This document shows, piece by piece, positions 45,893 through 56,192 of a stretch of 64,000 bases of DNA. Source of the stretch: Pinus tabuliformis. Taxonomy: Eukaryota > Streptophyta > Pinopsida > Pinales > Pinaceae. The position numbers and the translations under genes were made by a program. The notes beneath the pieces are model-generated. The model worked only from the letters and a program-made list of their open reading frames with translations. It searched no databases and was not told where the DNA came from. The stretch is taken from assembly GCA_031772625.1 (NCBI GenBank), contig CM062804.1, forward strand, positions 1,017,952,514-1,018,016,513, written 5' to 3'. Each line of letters begins with the position of its first letter. Positions within the stretch are counted from its first letter, which is position 1.

Positions 45893-46928
45893 TGTTATCG
45901 GGAATAGTGTCTATGCAGAGCTGCTAATGCCACTAAGGCTGGTAGCTACCTTAGAAACAAACACACTAAAAACTACTTTCATTTTCCTTTATGAGAAATA
46001 GATAAGAGAAGAATAAGGAGACCAAACTCTCTCTTGCGCTTGGTTCCTTGCTCGATTCCTCTCTCTTCTGGTAGGTCTTTGCCACTCGCTTCCTTGTCTA
46101 CCCAGCTTCAAAGAGTACCTGTAGAATCAAAGTAGCATAACACTATCCAAGAACATAGATCTATTATCATAAACAATATAGGATCAGATGTACATTGACC
46201 ACAAAAATGCATAGATCGTCAGTCATACAAGAATATGGAGGAAAACTTGAATAGCTTTATTGATAATCAAGAAAGAGCAAAGAGAATTACAACCGATTGT
46301 TCTGACCCAGCATCATCCTCTCAGCAAGTAAGCCCTTCTTCACCTCATGAAAAGCTTAGATCACCCAACACTATGATATTACACCAAGAAACCAACAACA
46401 CTTCCTTACAAGATACAAAATTCCAGCCTCTGGATCTCTGGGATGAGGGATCCATATATAAATGTCTGCAAGGGAGGTGAGTCAGATTTTGAGCTTTGAT
46501 TAGTGTCTTCCCTTTGATAGTTCTTGATTCCACTTGGAGATTGATGATCTCTTACTCATCCCTGGTCGAATTCAGAGAGGAAAGTGTCACAGGAGAAGTT
46601 TCTGGAAGATTCCATGCTTCTCCACCTTGCGGATTGACCCTGCCATTTGTCCCTTCTCGCCCACCGCACCCCATAGAAGGGCTTTTTGACATGCATTGCA
46701 CCTACTATGTGTATTTAGGTGGGATGCAACGCACTTTGCCTATGGAGCAGGTGAAATGGTCCAGTTTTGACCAGTTCTGAGTAGTTTTTCATGGAGAACT
46801 TCTGGGAGATGTTGTAATTAGTTGACCTTGTCCTTCTAGGGGTTGGAACAACACCTTTAGGGACTTAGGAGCCCTTGGTTTATGGATATTTATGCTTGGG
46901 GTTGTAGTGCCCAAAAATGTCTATAACA
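45893..46928 (-). repeat. Ogre-like 5' LTR
   Basis: 1036-bp partner of 39098-40073, minus strand TGTTATAGACATTTTTGGGC to ...CCCGATAACA. A minus-strand TATA-like TTTATATATGG is at about 46453-46463. Accidental frames inside it (46235-46480, 46496-46780) also occur in the partner, slightly altered. Confidence 0.9.
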
Positions 46929-47993
46929 ATCATGACTCCATCTGGAACTATCCTTTTTTATATAACTCCTGACTCAATCAATGAGATGTTGCACTTCAAA
47001 CCTAGTCAGCCTCTGACTCCTCTTTCCATGAAATATTTGTTGGACCAAGGCTCTAAATTATCCACTGCAGAAATAGGCCGAATTTCCAAGTTATTCATGA
47101 GCCCAGATTTCCAGCCCAGAGATTCACCTCCTTTTCACCATGTCTTGTTCAATGAAGCTGGAAGATTTATTATTGATATGATATCCTATGTCCTGGGATT
47201 TAAGACAAGTGAGTATGTTGATGAGACCATTTTAGCTCTGATGTCCATATTTGTTCCAGGACATCCTCCTCCTGTCAAATTTGACTTTGCTACTTTCATC
47301 GCCAGAAAATCCCATACAATTCATGAGTCTAAACAGAGAACGAGTCTTCAAGTACACATCATATATATCATCTGTTCTTATACTATCAAACATATAGTTT
47401 TCAGTTTCCTATCAGAAAATTGGATGCTAAAGGAGAAAGGAGGTCTGTGATATTTTGGACCTCAGTCTTCCATCAAGTCCATAATTCTCCTTACACTTAC
47501 TGTGAATTCATTGATTTGTTCATACATTCGGTCTCCTCTCTGCTGATGAGAACTCCTCCTCCCAGACTCTCTGGTGACATGCAGAAAATTTTATAGCTCT
47601 CCAAAAGCTATAAAATAGGTGACTGGTACTTTTACCAGAATCACATTGAGATCAAGATATATGGCTGTGAGCTATGCCCCTATAAACTGCCAAAATATGT
47701 GCCTGTGAGGCTGTTTTCTCTTGAATACTTCAGGAAATTTATTAGCTCAGATTTGACTCATTTTTATGCTGCCAAGAAAAAGGCTCAGCTGAAATTAAGA
47801 AACCAACTAGGCCCCTTCATCATTAACAAAAAGGAAGGGTGGAAAGATGCTGAGAAGATATTGAGTGAACAACTCAAATTAAAAAGGATCTTTTGGTGGG
47901 TACCCTATGACCCAAATGGATTCATCTGTGATAGAGAGATAAAAAATAGGCTATCAGGTTATGATCATTGTAGGATCCCTGAATTAGAGTAGT
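46929..47993 (+). pseudogene. E2 long frame, N-terminal domain end and central part
   Basis: Resumes the frame cut at 39097: IMTPSGTILFYITPDSINEM, LTPLSMKYLLDQGSKLSTAE, DMISYVLGFKTSEYVDETIL. A frame shift near 47330-47450 leads to VFSFLSENWMLKEKGG, then EFIDLFIHSVSSLL, a stop, KIGDWYFYQNHIEIKIYG, and the frame 47699-47992 (PVRLFSLEYFRKFISSDLTH, KLRNQLGPFIINKKEG, WWVPYDPNGFICDREIKN). These match E1 17285-18790 in order. Probably one continuous gene in the parent element. Confidence 0.72.
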
Positions 47994-48054
47994 ATGCTAA
48001 TAAAGATGAATGGGTAGAGGGCACATTGATAGAACAAATTACTGAGGAAGAAAA

Positions 48055-48603
48055 ATGGAACAAGCAATGAAAAATCTTGAAAAGACTCTTGACCTGGACT
48101 CTTTTGGACAGGTCTCTTTCAAATTGCCTCAGCAAATCAGAGTGGGCACATCATCTGCTACAACTTCACAGAAACTAGCCCAAGAAAGCACTACACCAGC
48201 TACAGGGACATCCAAAGGCAAAGAAGTGCTGCATACAGAGCAACATGAAATGAAAGATCAGCCAACATCATCAAAGCAGCAAGCTCAAGGGAAAATTCCT
48301 CCTTCTCAGACCAAAGCACCAGAGGTACCAACATTGCAGACTCCTCTCAATGAGGAAAAGGGCAGAAAAAGGGATCGAGAAGAGACCACACCTGTAAGTG
48401 GGCTAGCAGAGCAACCAGAGGCAAAGAGGCAGAGAGTGGATCCTCTACCTGAAGAGGAAGTTATAGAGGAAATCATAGAAAGTCCAAGAAGTAAGAAGGA
48501 AACCAGCCCAAAAACATCCCAGGTGGTAGAAACATCCACCAGCTCTCATGGTCAGCGATTGGGGAAACAGCATAGTGTGGAAATTTCCTCAGCACGACCA
48601 TAA
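48055..48603 (+). pseudogene. E2 long frame, low-complexity Ser/Thr/Lys-rich middle
   Basis: Opens MEQAMKNLEKTLDLDSFGQV, then Thr/Ser/Gln-rich sequence (TSSATTSQKLAQESTTPATG) and two short basic clusters, KGRKRDREETTP and EAKRQRVDP, of the nuclear-localisation type. It continues EEVIEEIIESPRSKKETSP and stops at 48601. Equivalent to the degraded E1 segment 16438-17284. Intrinsically disordered by composition. Confidence 0.62.
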
Positions 48604-48696
48604 AGCAAGCAAGGCTCTGATATCAAAAGAACATTCACAGAAATCAAGGCACAGAATGAGACAATAAGACTACAGCTTTATGATTAGTTTCTCAAG

Positions 48697-49268
48697 ATGA
48701 CCCCCGCCAAACAGCAAAGGTTGATGTCTGCATATGATATTAAGGAAGGAAAAATGATCTTAAGTCACTTCAAGCCTAAAGTGCAGCAGCCACAGTCAGC
48801 AGCTGATTATATTAGAACAAATCTAGAGGCTCTTGCCAAAGAAATTCACCCTATGGACCAGATTGAGTTGCACAAGCAAACTGGGGAGATGGTCTACTCC
48901 ACATTGGCAGACAAAGCCATACTAGCTCAACAATTGCAGAATTCATTAAACAACACATTTTCCCAACTAGAGTTGGAAAAGGCATCTTCTTTGGACAAGG
49001 ACAACAGGATAAAGTCCTTGGAAGAAATTATCATTGAGCTGGGACATGATCCCAAGGATGCAAGGGAATAAAAGCACTAATGAAGAAAAAGGAGGATGAC
49101 ATAGCTACCCTCAAGAAGCAATTAAAGCTGCCAATTACTATGCATCCACAAACCATAGAGGTTGTGCAAGAAAAAGCAGAAGAAGACATGATGGATTTGC
49201 TAATGAAAATGAATCAAAGGTTAAATGAGATCGAGAAGAAATTGGAGAAGGCATTGCAGGAAAAATAG
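48697..49268 (+). pseudogene. E2 long frame, coiled-coil region
   Basis: Two frames separated by a stop at about 49069-49071: MTPAKQQRLMSAYDIKEGKM, ALAKEIHPMDQIELHKQTGE, QLQNSLNNTFSQLELEKASS, IIIELGHDPKDARE; then MKKKEDDIATLKKQLKLPIT and LLMKMNQRLNEIEKKLEKAL. Strong heptad character and high Leu/Glu/Lys. In E1 the counterpart near 16600 includes the same ELGHDPK-type sequence (VIELGHDPKDIK from the complement). Confidence 0.65.
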
Positions 49269-49271
49269 GGA

Positions 49272-50285
49272 GTGTCGACCTCCCAGCCATCTCAAACAGC
49301 TCCAATAGTTACAACTGCTCCTCCTACAACAACAACAACAGTCCCTCCCACTGGCCCAGCACCAGCAGCAGGTACTCCAACAACAACAGCAGCAGGCAGT
49401 AGCACTACCATGACCACTAAGAAATTGATAAAGGCTATGGAGGATCTAAGACTCAAAGTATCAGAATTAAAAGATGCTAAAGATAAATTGGCCAAGTTGG
49501 AAATAAGTTATGACAAATCTAAAATGACTGTGGCAGAAAAGACAAGGGAGGTAAAGGCATTGGAAAATAAAGTAAGAGCCTTAGAAAAGGATCTCTCCCT
49601 GCATAAACCCTTGGCAGAAATCAAAACAATTTTATGGACCAACATTGGCCAATCCCTCACTGATATATGGAAATCCATACAGATAATTCATGAGCAGATT
49701 GATTTGGTAACAGCAGCTCAAGGGGAAATTCAAAAGGCCAGGGATTTATTGGGACACATGCCCGAACAGGCCAATAGGCTAATACAGTTTTTGAACACCC
49801 ACACCAAGGAAGAGCTGGCAGCACTGGATATCAAGGACAGGACAGGCACCATTCTAATAGTCAAAAGAGTTCTGACCATGAGGAACTTCATACAAAATCT
49901 GGAGAGGAAGTGCCAGGACATGCAAGTGGAGATAAATGCTTTCACACAAAAGTTTACAGCTTTGCAGGAAAAGGGTCTGCCCAGTTTATTAACCAATGAC
50001 TATAGACTGATGACACATGCAAACTATGCTCACAGGTTGAATACATATGTGGATAATCAAGTCACAACATCATCAAGTTCTGCAGGAGAGAAGGCACTCC
50101 CATCTGGACAGAGCCTGTATGACAATTTAGAAAATCTGTTTTTTATTGAGCATGAAGTGAGACATCTTTTCACAGTCCAACCTACTTTCTTCAGGTACAC
50201 AGATGCTGATGAAACTCTAATAAAAATGCGCAGACACCAATTACTAGATGACCAGTGGTGGCAAAGTATGTTAGAGATCCTGTAG
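49272..50285 (+). pseudogene. E2 long frame, C-terminal helical domain
   Basis: The longest open piece of E2 (337 codons). A Thr/Pro-rich linker (TAPPTTTTTVPPTGPAPAAG), a coiled coil (KVRALEKDLSLHKPLAEIK), then the conserved helical domain: ILWTNIGQSLTDIWKSIQII, LLGHMPEQANRLIQFLNTHT, MRNFIQNLERKCQDMQVEIN, LYDNLENLFFIEHEVRHLF, YTDADETLIKMRRHQLLDDQ, ending WWQSMLEIL. E1 15381-16208 carries each block in the same order with many conservative substitutions. A stop at 49266-49268 separates it from the previous frame. Function unknown; the lack of catalytic motifs suggests a structural or binding role. Confidence 0.78.
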
Positions 50286-51478
50286 GCATATCTCTGATTT
50301 CTTTATATCTTTGGGAAATCAAAAGTTCGTGTCACGCACCATAAAGTGAAAAATAGGAAGGGACGAGAATCAAGCTGGAGCAACAGTGTAGTAAAGATGG
50401 TCCAGATACAGCCAAGAGAGTCGGGACAGAAACGCGCAATATCAGCGGAAATATCCACCGCCTAACTCACTAAGCAAACAGTCAACGCATCTTACCAACT
50501 GAGCGGCTAGCACAGCAACATTTACTTCTGCATTTACTTCTTCCTGTTCCCAAAATCATTTACTCCTCCTGTAGAGTAGGTAGAAGAATTTATTGCTAGA
50601 TATTATCTCTTTGAGATATTATGTAAACATTTTTGTACAAATACCTCCCCAAGCTAAGTATTAGGGGTTGGCGATACATTTCTGGAACTGCGCTGTAACT
50701 CTGAGAACTCTTCTGAATAAAAAGTTGCTGGAATGTGTTGTTGTTGAACTCTTTGGATGTGGAATTAATGGCAGAGGACTATGTTACAGAATTCTCGAAT
50801 TATTTCATGAATCAATAAGTCTTTTTTTAACTCATGTTTTACAGTTTCTGTGTTTTGCATACCATCTATGTTCATTATCTGAATATCAGGGAAAAAGAAT
50901 AACCCAGAACTTACTTAACTGTACTCTGTGTTCAATCTCTGTTATTTTTTATGTTTTATTTAAGATTAGCATAGACAGAAATTCTTAACTACTCCTATTT
51001 CCCCTGGTTCTTGCATCTTGAATATAGCTAAGGAATTCTTAACTGCTCCCTGGCAATATTCATCCACTTTCCCTCTGTCAACATGATGAAGGATTCTTGA
51101 TTTCCCTTCACCCCCTGACTCCATTTCACCTGATTCAAGCTTACAAATTGTTCCATGGTTAATTACCTTGCTCTGTAGTTCCTCCCTCTGTCAAAGAAAC
51201 CATATCCAGCAGTTCATCCTCAGAGACTCCATTAGCCCAATGGACTGAATTTCTCATGTTTACATCCCTATTCTGTAGAATATCACCATCCAAAAATCAA
51301 ACAAATACCTGTACTTCATAACTAGCCTAATATACCTTAAAACTAAAGCTAAATCATAAAGAGAGAGCCCTCTCTGGATGCAGATTGGCTAGAGCCTGCA
51401 TCTAAAATATTGGTTAGTGGTTACCTCGGCCGTATTCCCTTTTCTTACAACTTTTGGGGAACAACCTAAGTGATAACA
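50286..51478 (+). repeat. E2 3' terminal region, LTR-like
   Basis: Reverse-complement match to E1 14229-15380 near the tip (GATTGGCTAGAGCCTGCATC, GTGGTTACCTCGG, AAGTGATAACA). A polyadenylation-type AATAAAA lies at 50717-50723. A tRNA-like A-box word is present on the minus strand at about 50483-50510 (CCGCTCAGTTGGTAAGATGC). No coding frame is convincing. It does not visibly repeat the E2 5' end. Confidence 0.55.
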
Positions 51479-51905
51479 TGTACAAGCCTAGTTTTCTATT
51501 GCTGGGCTTGCTTTTAGCACACATTGTACACCCTCTTACATATCTAGAAACTATCTCATTCATTTTTGGCCAATAACAAAATCTTTGCAGCTGTGCAACT
51601 GTTTGGATCTCAAATGGTCTTTGAAAATCAGGCAGTGCTAGTACAGGTGCTGTACTAATATTTTCTTTTAAGGTGTCGAAGGCTTTTTGCTGTTTGCCTC
51701 CCCACTGAAACACCTTGTTCAATCCTATTAAAGCATGTAAGGGAGCTGCAATTAAGGAAAAGTTAGAAATGAACTTTCTCCAATACTGTGTTGCTCCTAA
51801 GAAGCTTCTAACTTCTGTAGCAGATTTGGGTTTAGGCCAATTCACAATGACTACCACCTTAGAAGGATCTATCTTCAATTCACCACCCCCTACTATATGA
51901 CCCAA
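51479..51905 (-). pseudogene. pol: Chromovirus RT connection, RNase H deletion, integrase zinc domain
   Basis: Starts with the connection region after RT (VIVNWPKPKSATEVRSFLGA, YWRKFISNFSLIAAPLHAL), then WGGKQQKAFDTLKENISTAP and LPDFQRPFEIQT. The frame jumps directly to VAQLQRFCYWPKMNEIVSRY and VRGCTMCAKSKPSNRKLGLY, the H-less end of the integrase zinc finger. About 130 residues of RNase H and the His pair of the finger are missing, an in-frame deletion. The true element sequence ends at the E2 border; the listed frame runs on into E2 as nonsense. Confidence 0.85.
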
Positions 51906-51929
51906 ATAATTTAGAGAAGTTTTGCCAAA

Positions 51930-52433
51930 TTAACATTTTGAGAGTTTAACATAAAGTTTTTCTCTTTTCAAAACATCTAGTGTCTGCTTAACATGCTTTA
52001 AGTGTTCTTCCCATGTTTTTCCAAATATCATAATGTCATCCAGATATACAATAACAAAATCATCAAGAAAAGCTCTGAGTACATCATTCATTAATCTCAT
52101 GAAAGTAGCAGGAGCATTAGTTAAGCCAAAAGGCATAACCAACCACTCATACAATCCCTGCTTTGTTTTGAAAGAAGTCTTCCATGCATCTTTTTCTACA
52201 ACTTTGACCTGATGGTATCCACTGTGCAAGTCTAACTTGGAAAAATTAACAGCGTCCTTCAATTGATCTAAAAGATCATCTATACGAGGAAGGGGATAAC
52301 GATTTTTTATTGTTATCTTATTCAGTTCTTGGTAATCGATGCACATTCTCCACGAGCCATCTTTCTTTCTCACCAAAATAATTGGTGACCCACATGGTGA
52401 TGTGCTAGGTCTGATGAACCCTTTCTCGAGCAA
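51930..52433 (-). pseudogene. pol: Chromovirus reverse transcriptase
   Basis: Gypsy-type RT palm and fingers: [74 protein letters not shown], and the catalytic [11 protein letters not shown] (YLDD). It ends YVKLSKC and a stop; the following NYLG region bridges into the next frame. The start is at a stop after [17 protein letters not shown]; the finger part upstream continues in the 52437 frame. Key catalytic residues intact. Confidence 0.93.
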
Positions 52434-52436
52434 CTC

Positions 52437-53255
52437 CTACACCTGCTTCTTGATTTCAACATTCTCTAAAGCAGACAACCTGTACATTCCAATGCTAGGC
52501 AATAGAGCATCTTGCTGCAAAATAATATCATGTACTATTTCCTTTTTGGGTGGCAGACCTTTATGTTCTTGAAACAAGATATCATACTCTGAAACAACCT
52601 TTTCTAAATCAGCTTGTTGTTCAGCATTATAGCCTTCAAATACATTAGTTTTATCAGGTTTCTTTTCCTTTACAACCATCAGTAAGAATTGTTTACATGA
52701 ATTTATCATTCGTTTCATCTGCCCTAAGTTTATTAGAGTATAATTATTCTTGAGCTTATGACCTCTTATAAAGTATTTGATCCCATCTTTAACAAGTATA
52801 TACTTGTTCTTAGCTCTATATAAAATAGCTTTTATGTCATACAAGTAAGGACTTCCTAAAACAATTCCACATATATCCAAAGGAATTATGTCTAACTCAA
52901 CCTCATCTACAAATGTTGACCCAAAAGAAAACTTGAGTTTGCACTGTCTAGTAACTTGTAGTTGTGCTTTGTCATTCAACCATCCTAATGGGTATTGTTT
53001 CTTGTGAGCTGTAGTTACTAATCCTAACTTCTTTACAATTGCTTCGGAAATTAAATTTACTTGTGAGCCACTATCCAACAAAGTATCAATCTTTTGATGT
53101 TTGGAAATAACTCGAATATGGAAAAGCTCATGTATTTTTCTCTCATTTTCTTCATCAATAATAGATTGTGTAGAATTACTAGTAGATGCTTTAGAATTCT
53201 TACCTTTTATACCTGTGGCTGCAATAGTTGTTTCATCTCCTGAGTCTGACCCCAA
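52437..53255 (-). pseudogene. pol: Chromovirus protease and RT N-terminal arm
   Basis: Protease: KIDTLLDSGSQVNLISEAIV with the D-S-G active site, LGLVTTAHKKQYPLGWLN, and DICGIVLGSPYLYDIKAIL as the second conserved strand. Then a linker and the RT lead-in (ADLEKVVSEYDILFQEHKGL PPKK-type segment, HDIILQQDALLP) ending at LSALENVEIKKQV with a stop at 52437. Frame is intact over its whole length. Confidence 0.9.
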
Positions 53256-54253
53256 ATCCTTCTGAATAGTTGCAGTAGTATTCTTCTTCTTTCCCTCAAA
53301 CTTCTTAGGTCTCAGCTCTAGATGCAGAATCCAACAGTGCTCATCATCATGCCCATCCTTTTTACAGTGATTGCATGAAGCCTTGATCTTCTGCGCAGTA
53401 TTAGCCTTCCTTGCTTTCCATTTCTACTTTCTTTTCTCCTTATTCTTGCTTGCACTGGGTTGGGATGATCCCCCAACTTCTGGATTTCCATTCTTTCCTC
53501 TAGCTTCTAGATGAATAGCTTGTACAGATACCTCATCTATATTAGTGGGATTAAACATGAGGATAGTGTGCCTCATGTAGCTGTGTAGACCACCAATGTA
53601 CTTCAACAAAGTCTCAAGTGAGTCTAGTGAGATTCATAGAATCAATGCTCTCTTTCTAAATTCTTGAGTGTACCCTTGCACACTTTGCCCCTTCAACTGT
53701 CGAAGGGTTTTCCAACTCATCATGGCTTGCTGCATGTAGGCCAATGGATAGAACTACTTTTTATTGTAGAAACAAATTCACTCCAGATAGAGATGGTCTT
53801 ACCATGTTTCTTCATGTCAGCTTGGGTCCTGCATTCCCACCAAACCAAGGCAATGCCTCCAAGGCGTAGGCTTGCCAGCTAAATCTTGCTCTTGTCTGAA
53901 TCAATACTCTACACTCTGCAATAAACATCAATTTGTCTAATCCAAGTGTCCAACTTTTCTGCATTTAACTCCCCATCATATATAGGTAAATCAAATTTAA
54001 CATCTAGTTTGATCAAAGATGATTTCTTTTTGTGTTCAGGGCTATTAGGAGGTGTGAGAAAGCTTTCCTATTTCCCTTTTCCTTTTGAGTGGTCATGGAA
54101 GTGAGACTCATATTCTCCTTTGTCTTGCTTGAAGCCTGATGAATCTTCCTCATGTTTTCTAAAGTCCCTATACATTTCTTATACCATGGACTTTATGGCT
54201 AGGAAATTGTCTATGAATTGAGGGTCTGGTCCTATAGAACCTTCCTCTGACAT
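53256..54253 (-). pseudogene. gag: Chromovirus Gag
   Basis: Start at MSEEGSIGPDPQFIDNFLAI (54253), about 130 bases from the primer site. Later LPIYDGELNAEKLDTWIRQI, ALVWWECRTQADM, FYPLAYMQQAMMSWKTLRQL and QSVQGYTQEFRKRALIL give the gypsy Gag capsid; YIGGLHSYMRHTILMFNPT is its end. The CCHC knuckle CNHCKKDGHDDEHC (about 53334-53375) follows the Lys-rich tail. At least five in-frame stops. Gag and protease are in one continuous region, as in chromoviruses. Confidence 0.88.
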
Positions 54254-54386
54254 TGTCTTCTAAGGATAGACTCTCCCAATTTCAGGATTAGTTTCGACCA
54301 ACTCTCCTTCTCCTAACTTGAGCTTTGATCTAGTTAGCATTCAACAGCTAAACCAACACAAGCTTGTCTAACCTTAATAGCTTAGA

Positions 54387-54398
54387 GCTCTGATACCA
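54387..54398 (-). other. Chromovirus primer-binding site (initiator Met tRNA)
   Basis: The complement reads TGGTATCAGAGC, two bases inside the 5' LTR at 54401. Same primer type as the copia element. Confidence 0.92.
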
Positions 54399-54400
54399 CT

Positions 54401-55831
54401 TGATCCAAAAATCACCCTTGAGTGATTTCAATTAAATATTTATTGAATGAAGGTATTACAAACTCATGTGTTGGTGTGTGTCTATGTTATTTTAGGCAAC
54501 AGATTGATTAGATTTCAAAATACACAGACACTGGAAAATGGAAAACAGTAAGGAAAACACAGTAAGCAAATGCAAGAACACAACAATTAATAAAGACTTC
54601 ACCCTATTCTCTAGGGCTACATCTCTGGTCCATCTCTTAGTGATGGCTTTCTTTTATTGTGTCTTTAAAGTAGAGATTTACAATGAGGAGCTCAATTTGA
54701 GTCTTCTGAAACAAAAATGATGCTTGGCAGGGTGGTTCTTGGATTCCCCAAGCCACTGGAGTACACAAACTCTTTTCCTATCCAAGTCTCGACCTCTCTA
54801 GTCTTTAATGGAAGAAGCCCAATGTGGTGCTCAATTCCCAATAGATCCTCTCAAGGATTGCTTGAACCTATCAAGCTTTCTGTCTGCTCGATGCTGCCTT
54901 ATGGTTTAGGTCAGCTCGGCTCTCTGTCTTCTACTTCTTGCTTTATTGTCTCTTCTGTCACTGTTTCCTTCCTTCTCCTGTCTTCTATTTTGCTCTTTGT
55001 ATGTTCATGGCTTAAAGCCATTCTGTCTCATGACTGCTTGCTTCCTCCTTCGCCCCTTCGGTTTGCCTGTTGTTGTTCGCTTGGGGTTCCCTACCTCTGC
55101 GTCTTCACCAACGTCTCACAGGGAGTGGCCACTTGTCCTCTCAAAAACTATGCCAGCTCTTCCTCAACGGTTTGATTTTCGGTTACACTATGGAATGAGT
55201 CATCCACCAACTCAGTGGTCAAATCAGATGTCTAACTTCTCTATGTCGCGGCTTAATTCCCTGTCAAATCTAGTTTCTTCATCGGGCACAATCTCCACTG
55301 TCAGATCTGGAGCCCCCATATCCTACGACATTTGCTCATTTTGCGTGGTTGACTTTCTCAATCGTTAGCGAGCGATGAGCAGTGATTCTCTCTCTCATTA
55401 GCCTGTTACGTGTCGGGAACTGAATGGAATCACTTGTTTTTTTCCAAATCTGCTTACCTCCCAAGGGTGCCTCCGATATATTGCTGGTTTTGGAGCATGG
55501 GACCCACCTTTCTCCTCAGTGCTTTCCCCATGGTTTTCTTGGCTTCCATGCGATCGAGTGCTTTGGGGTTTTTCCTTCTCGAGTGGTTTGTTTCCAGTGA
55601 AATGCCCTCTGTTTCCAGATCTAGGCTTTCCAAGTGCCAGTTTTTCTTCCTACACGATCTCCATGGGCCTCAATCAGTGCGCTTTGACCAAGGTCCTTGT
55701 CATTCCTCGCTAGCTACAAACTACCATTGTTCAGAGGTCTTCCTGATCACTCTGTACTCATAATTCGAAGTCTGTCCTGTTTTGATATAGCCATGGATCT
55801 TTAATAATCTTTATGGATCCAATTAAGATTA
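54401..55831 (-). repeat. Chromovirus 5' LTR
   Basis: 1431-bp partner of 22815-24262, ending (plus) CCAATTAAGATTA before the target copy ATGAT. The last CA has become TA. Frames here (54717-55175, 54946-55368) are LTR shadows. Confidence 0.92.
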
Positions 55832-55836
55832 ATGAT

Positions 55837-56192
55837 GGAACGTGTCTTCAATAAGATCACATAAGTGCTGACATGAGTGCACAGTATCAGCCGGTAGGTT
55901 GAGAACCCAATGAAATGGGATTTGCAAAGTGCGAATACAAGCATCAAACCAGCCTGTTTGTCAGTGAGCTCATCTTCCTTATAAATCATGGAAAGAAATT
56001 TATGTAAGTGCTCAGGCCAGGCCACTTCACCTTCACCATCATATGTGTGAGTGGAAAAGAGACTGGAAAGCTTCCCCGAGATGGAGAAATCTTCACGATT
56101 CGAAAAACAACTCAGAGGAAGAAGAATGCAAGACTCCATGAAAGATATGAAAAGGTTCAAAACTGTATGGGAGGACACTGCTTGTCATCATG
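55837..56192 (-). pseudogene. gag: R-A Gag, N-terminal part
   Basis: From the primer site leftward: FISFMESCILLPLS-type start, then the Gag core YDGEGEVAWPEHLHKFLSMI, YKEDELTDKQAGLMLVFALC, and LNLPADTVHSCQHLCDLIED, ending TFHH at the chromovirus border. A frame shift after KSHFIGF separates the last block. It joins the C-terminal part at 22814 (FDPDHLEQKLL). The pattern A.PEHL.KF followed by RLF/LVFALC is the usual start of gypsy Gag. Confidence 0.72.

Larger units (their letters stand above)
39098..46928 (-). mobile_element. Ogre/Tat-like gypsy element with gag and protease only
   Basis: A 7.8-kb minus-strand element. LTRs 39098-40073 (976 bp, 3') and 45893-46928 (1036 bp, 5') have TG...CA type ends (one terminus has mutated to TA). 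A TGGCGACTCCACTAGGGA primer site and a GGGGGCAAC polypurine tract identify the Ogre/Tat branch. A short Gag and the protease are present; reverse transcriptase, RNase H and integrase are absent. It sits in E2 between residues 95 and 96 of the long frame. Flanking 5-mers (GTGAT left, ATCAT right) do not form a clean duplication. Confidence 0.85.
25421..51478 (+). mobile_element. E2: second member of the E family, carrying two nested elements
   Basis: Plus-strand element starting TGTTATGCTCCTATACCAAT and ending CTAAGTGATAACA. Flanks are TGTAG (25416-25420) and TGTAC (51479-51483), a 5-bp duplication with one change. After removing the Athila-like and Ogre-like inserts it is about 6.9 kb, close to E1. 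Layout: leader 25421-27344 plus 38624-38813, coding region 38814-39097 plus 46929-50285, tail 50286-51478. Stops and shifts make the coding region inactive, but long stretches remain open and match E1. Confidence 0.82.
22815..55831 (-). mobile_element. Ty3/gypsy chromovirus, split by E2
   Basis: Minus-strand element with LTRs at 22815-24262 and 54401-55831, a perfect 5-bp target duplication ATGAT (22810-22814 and 55832-55836), an initiator-Met primer site and a polypurine tract. The domain order is Gag with CCHC knuckle, protease, reverse transcriptase, truncated RNase H, integrase, chromodomain. E2 is inserted in integrase: the zinc-binding part ends ...RKLGLY at 51479 and the core resumes with PLPVPSHPWESVSIDF at 25420, as in intact chromoviruses. 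Multiple stops and an RNase H deletion make it inactive. It is inserted in R-A Gag. Confidence 0.92.
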
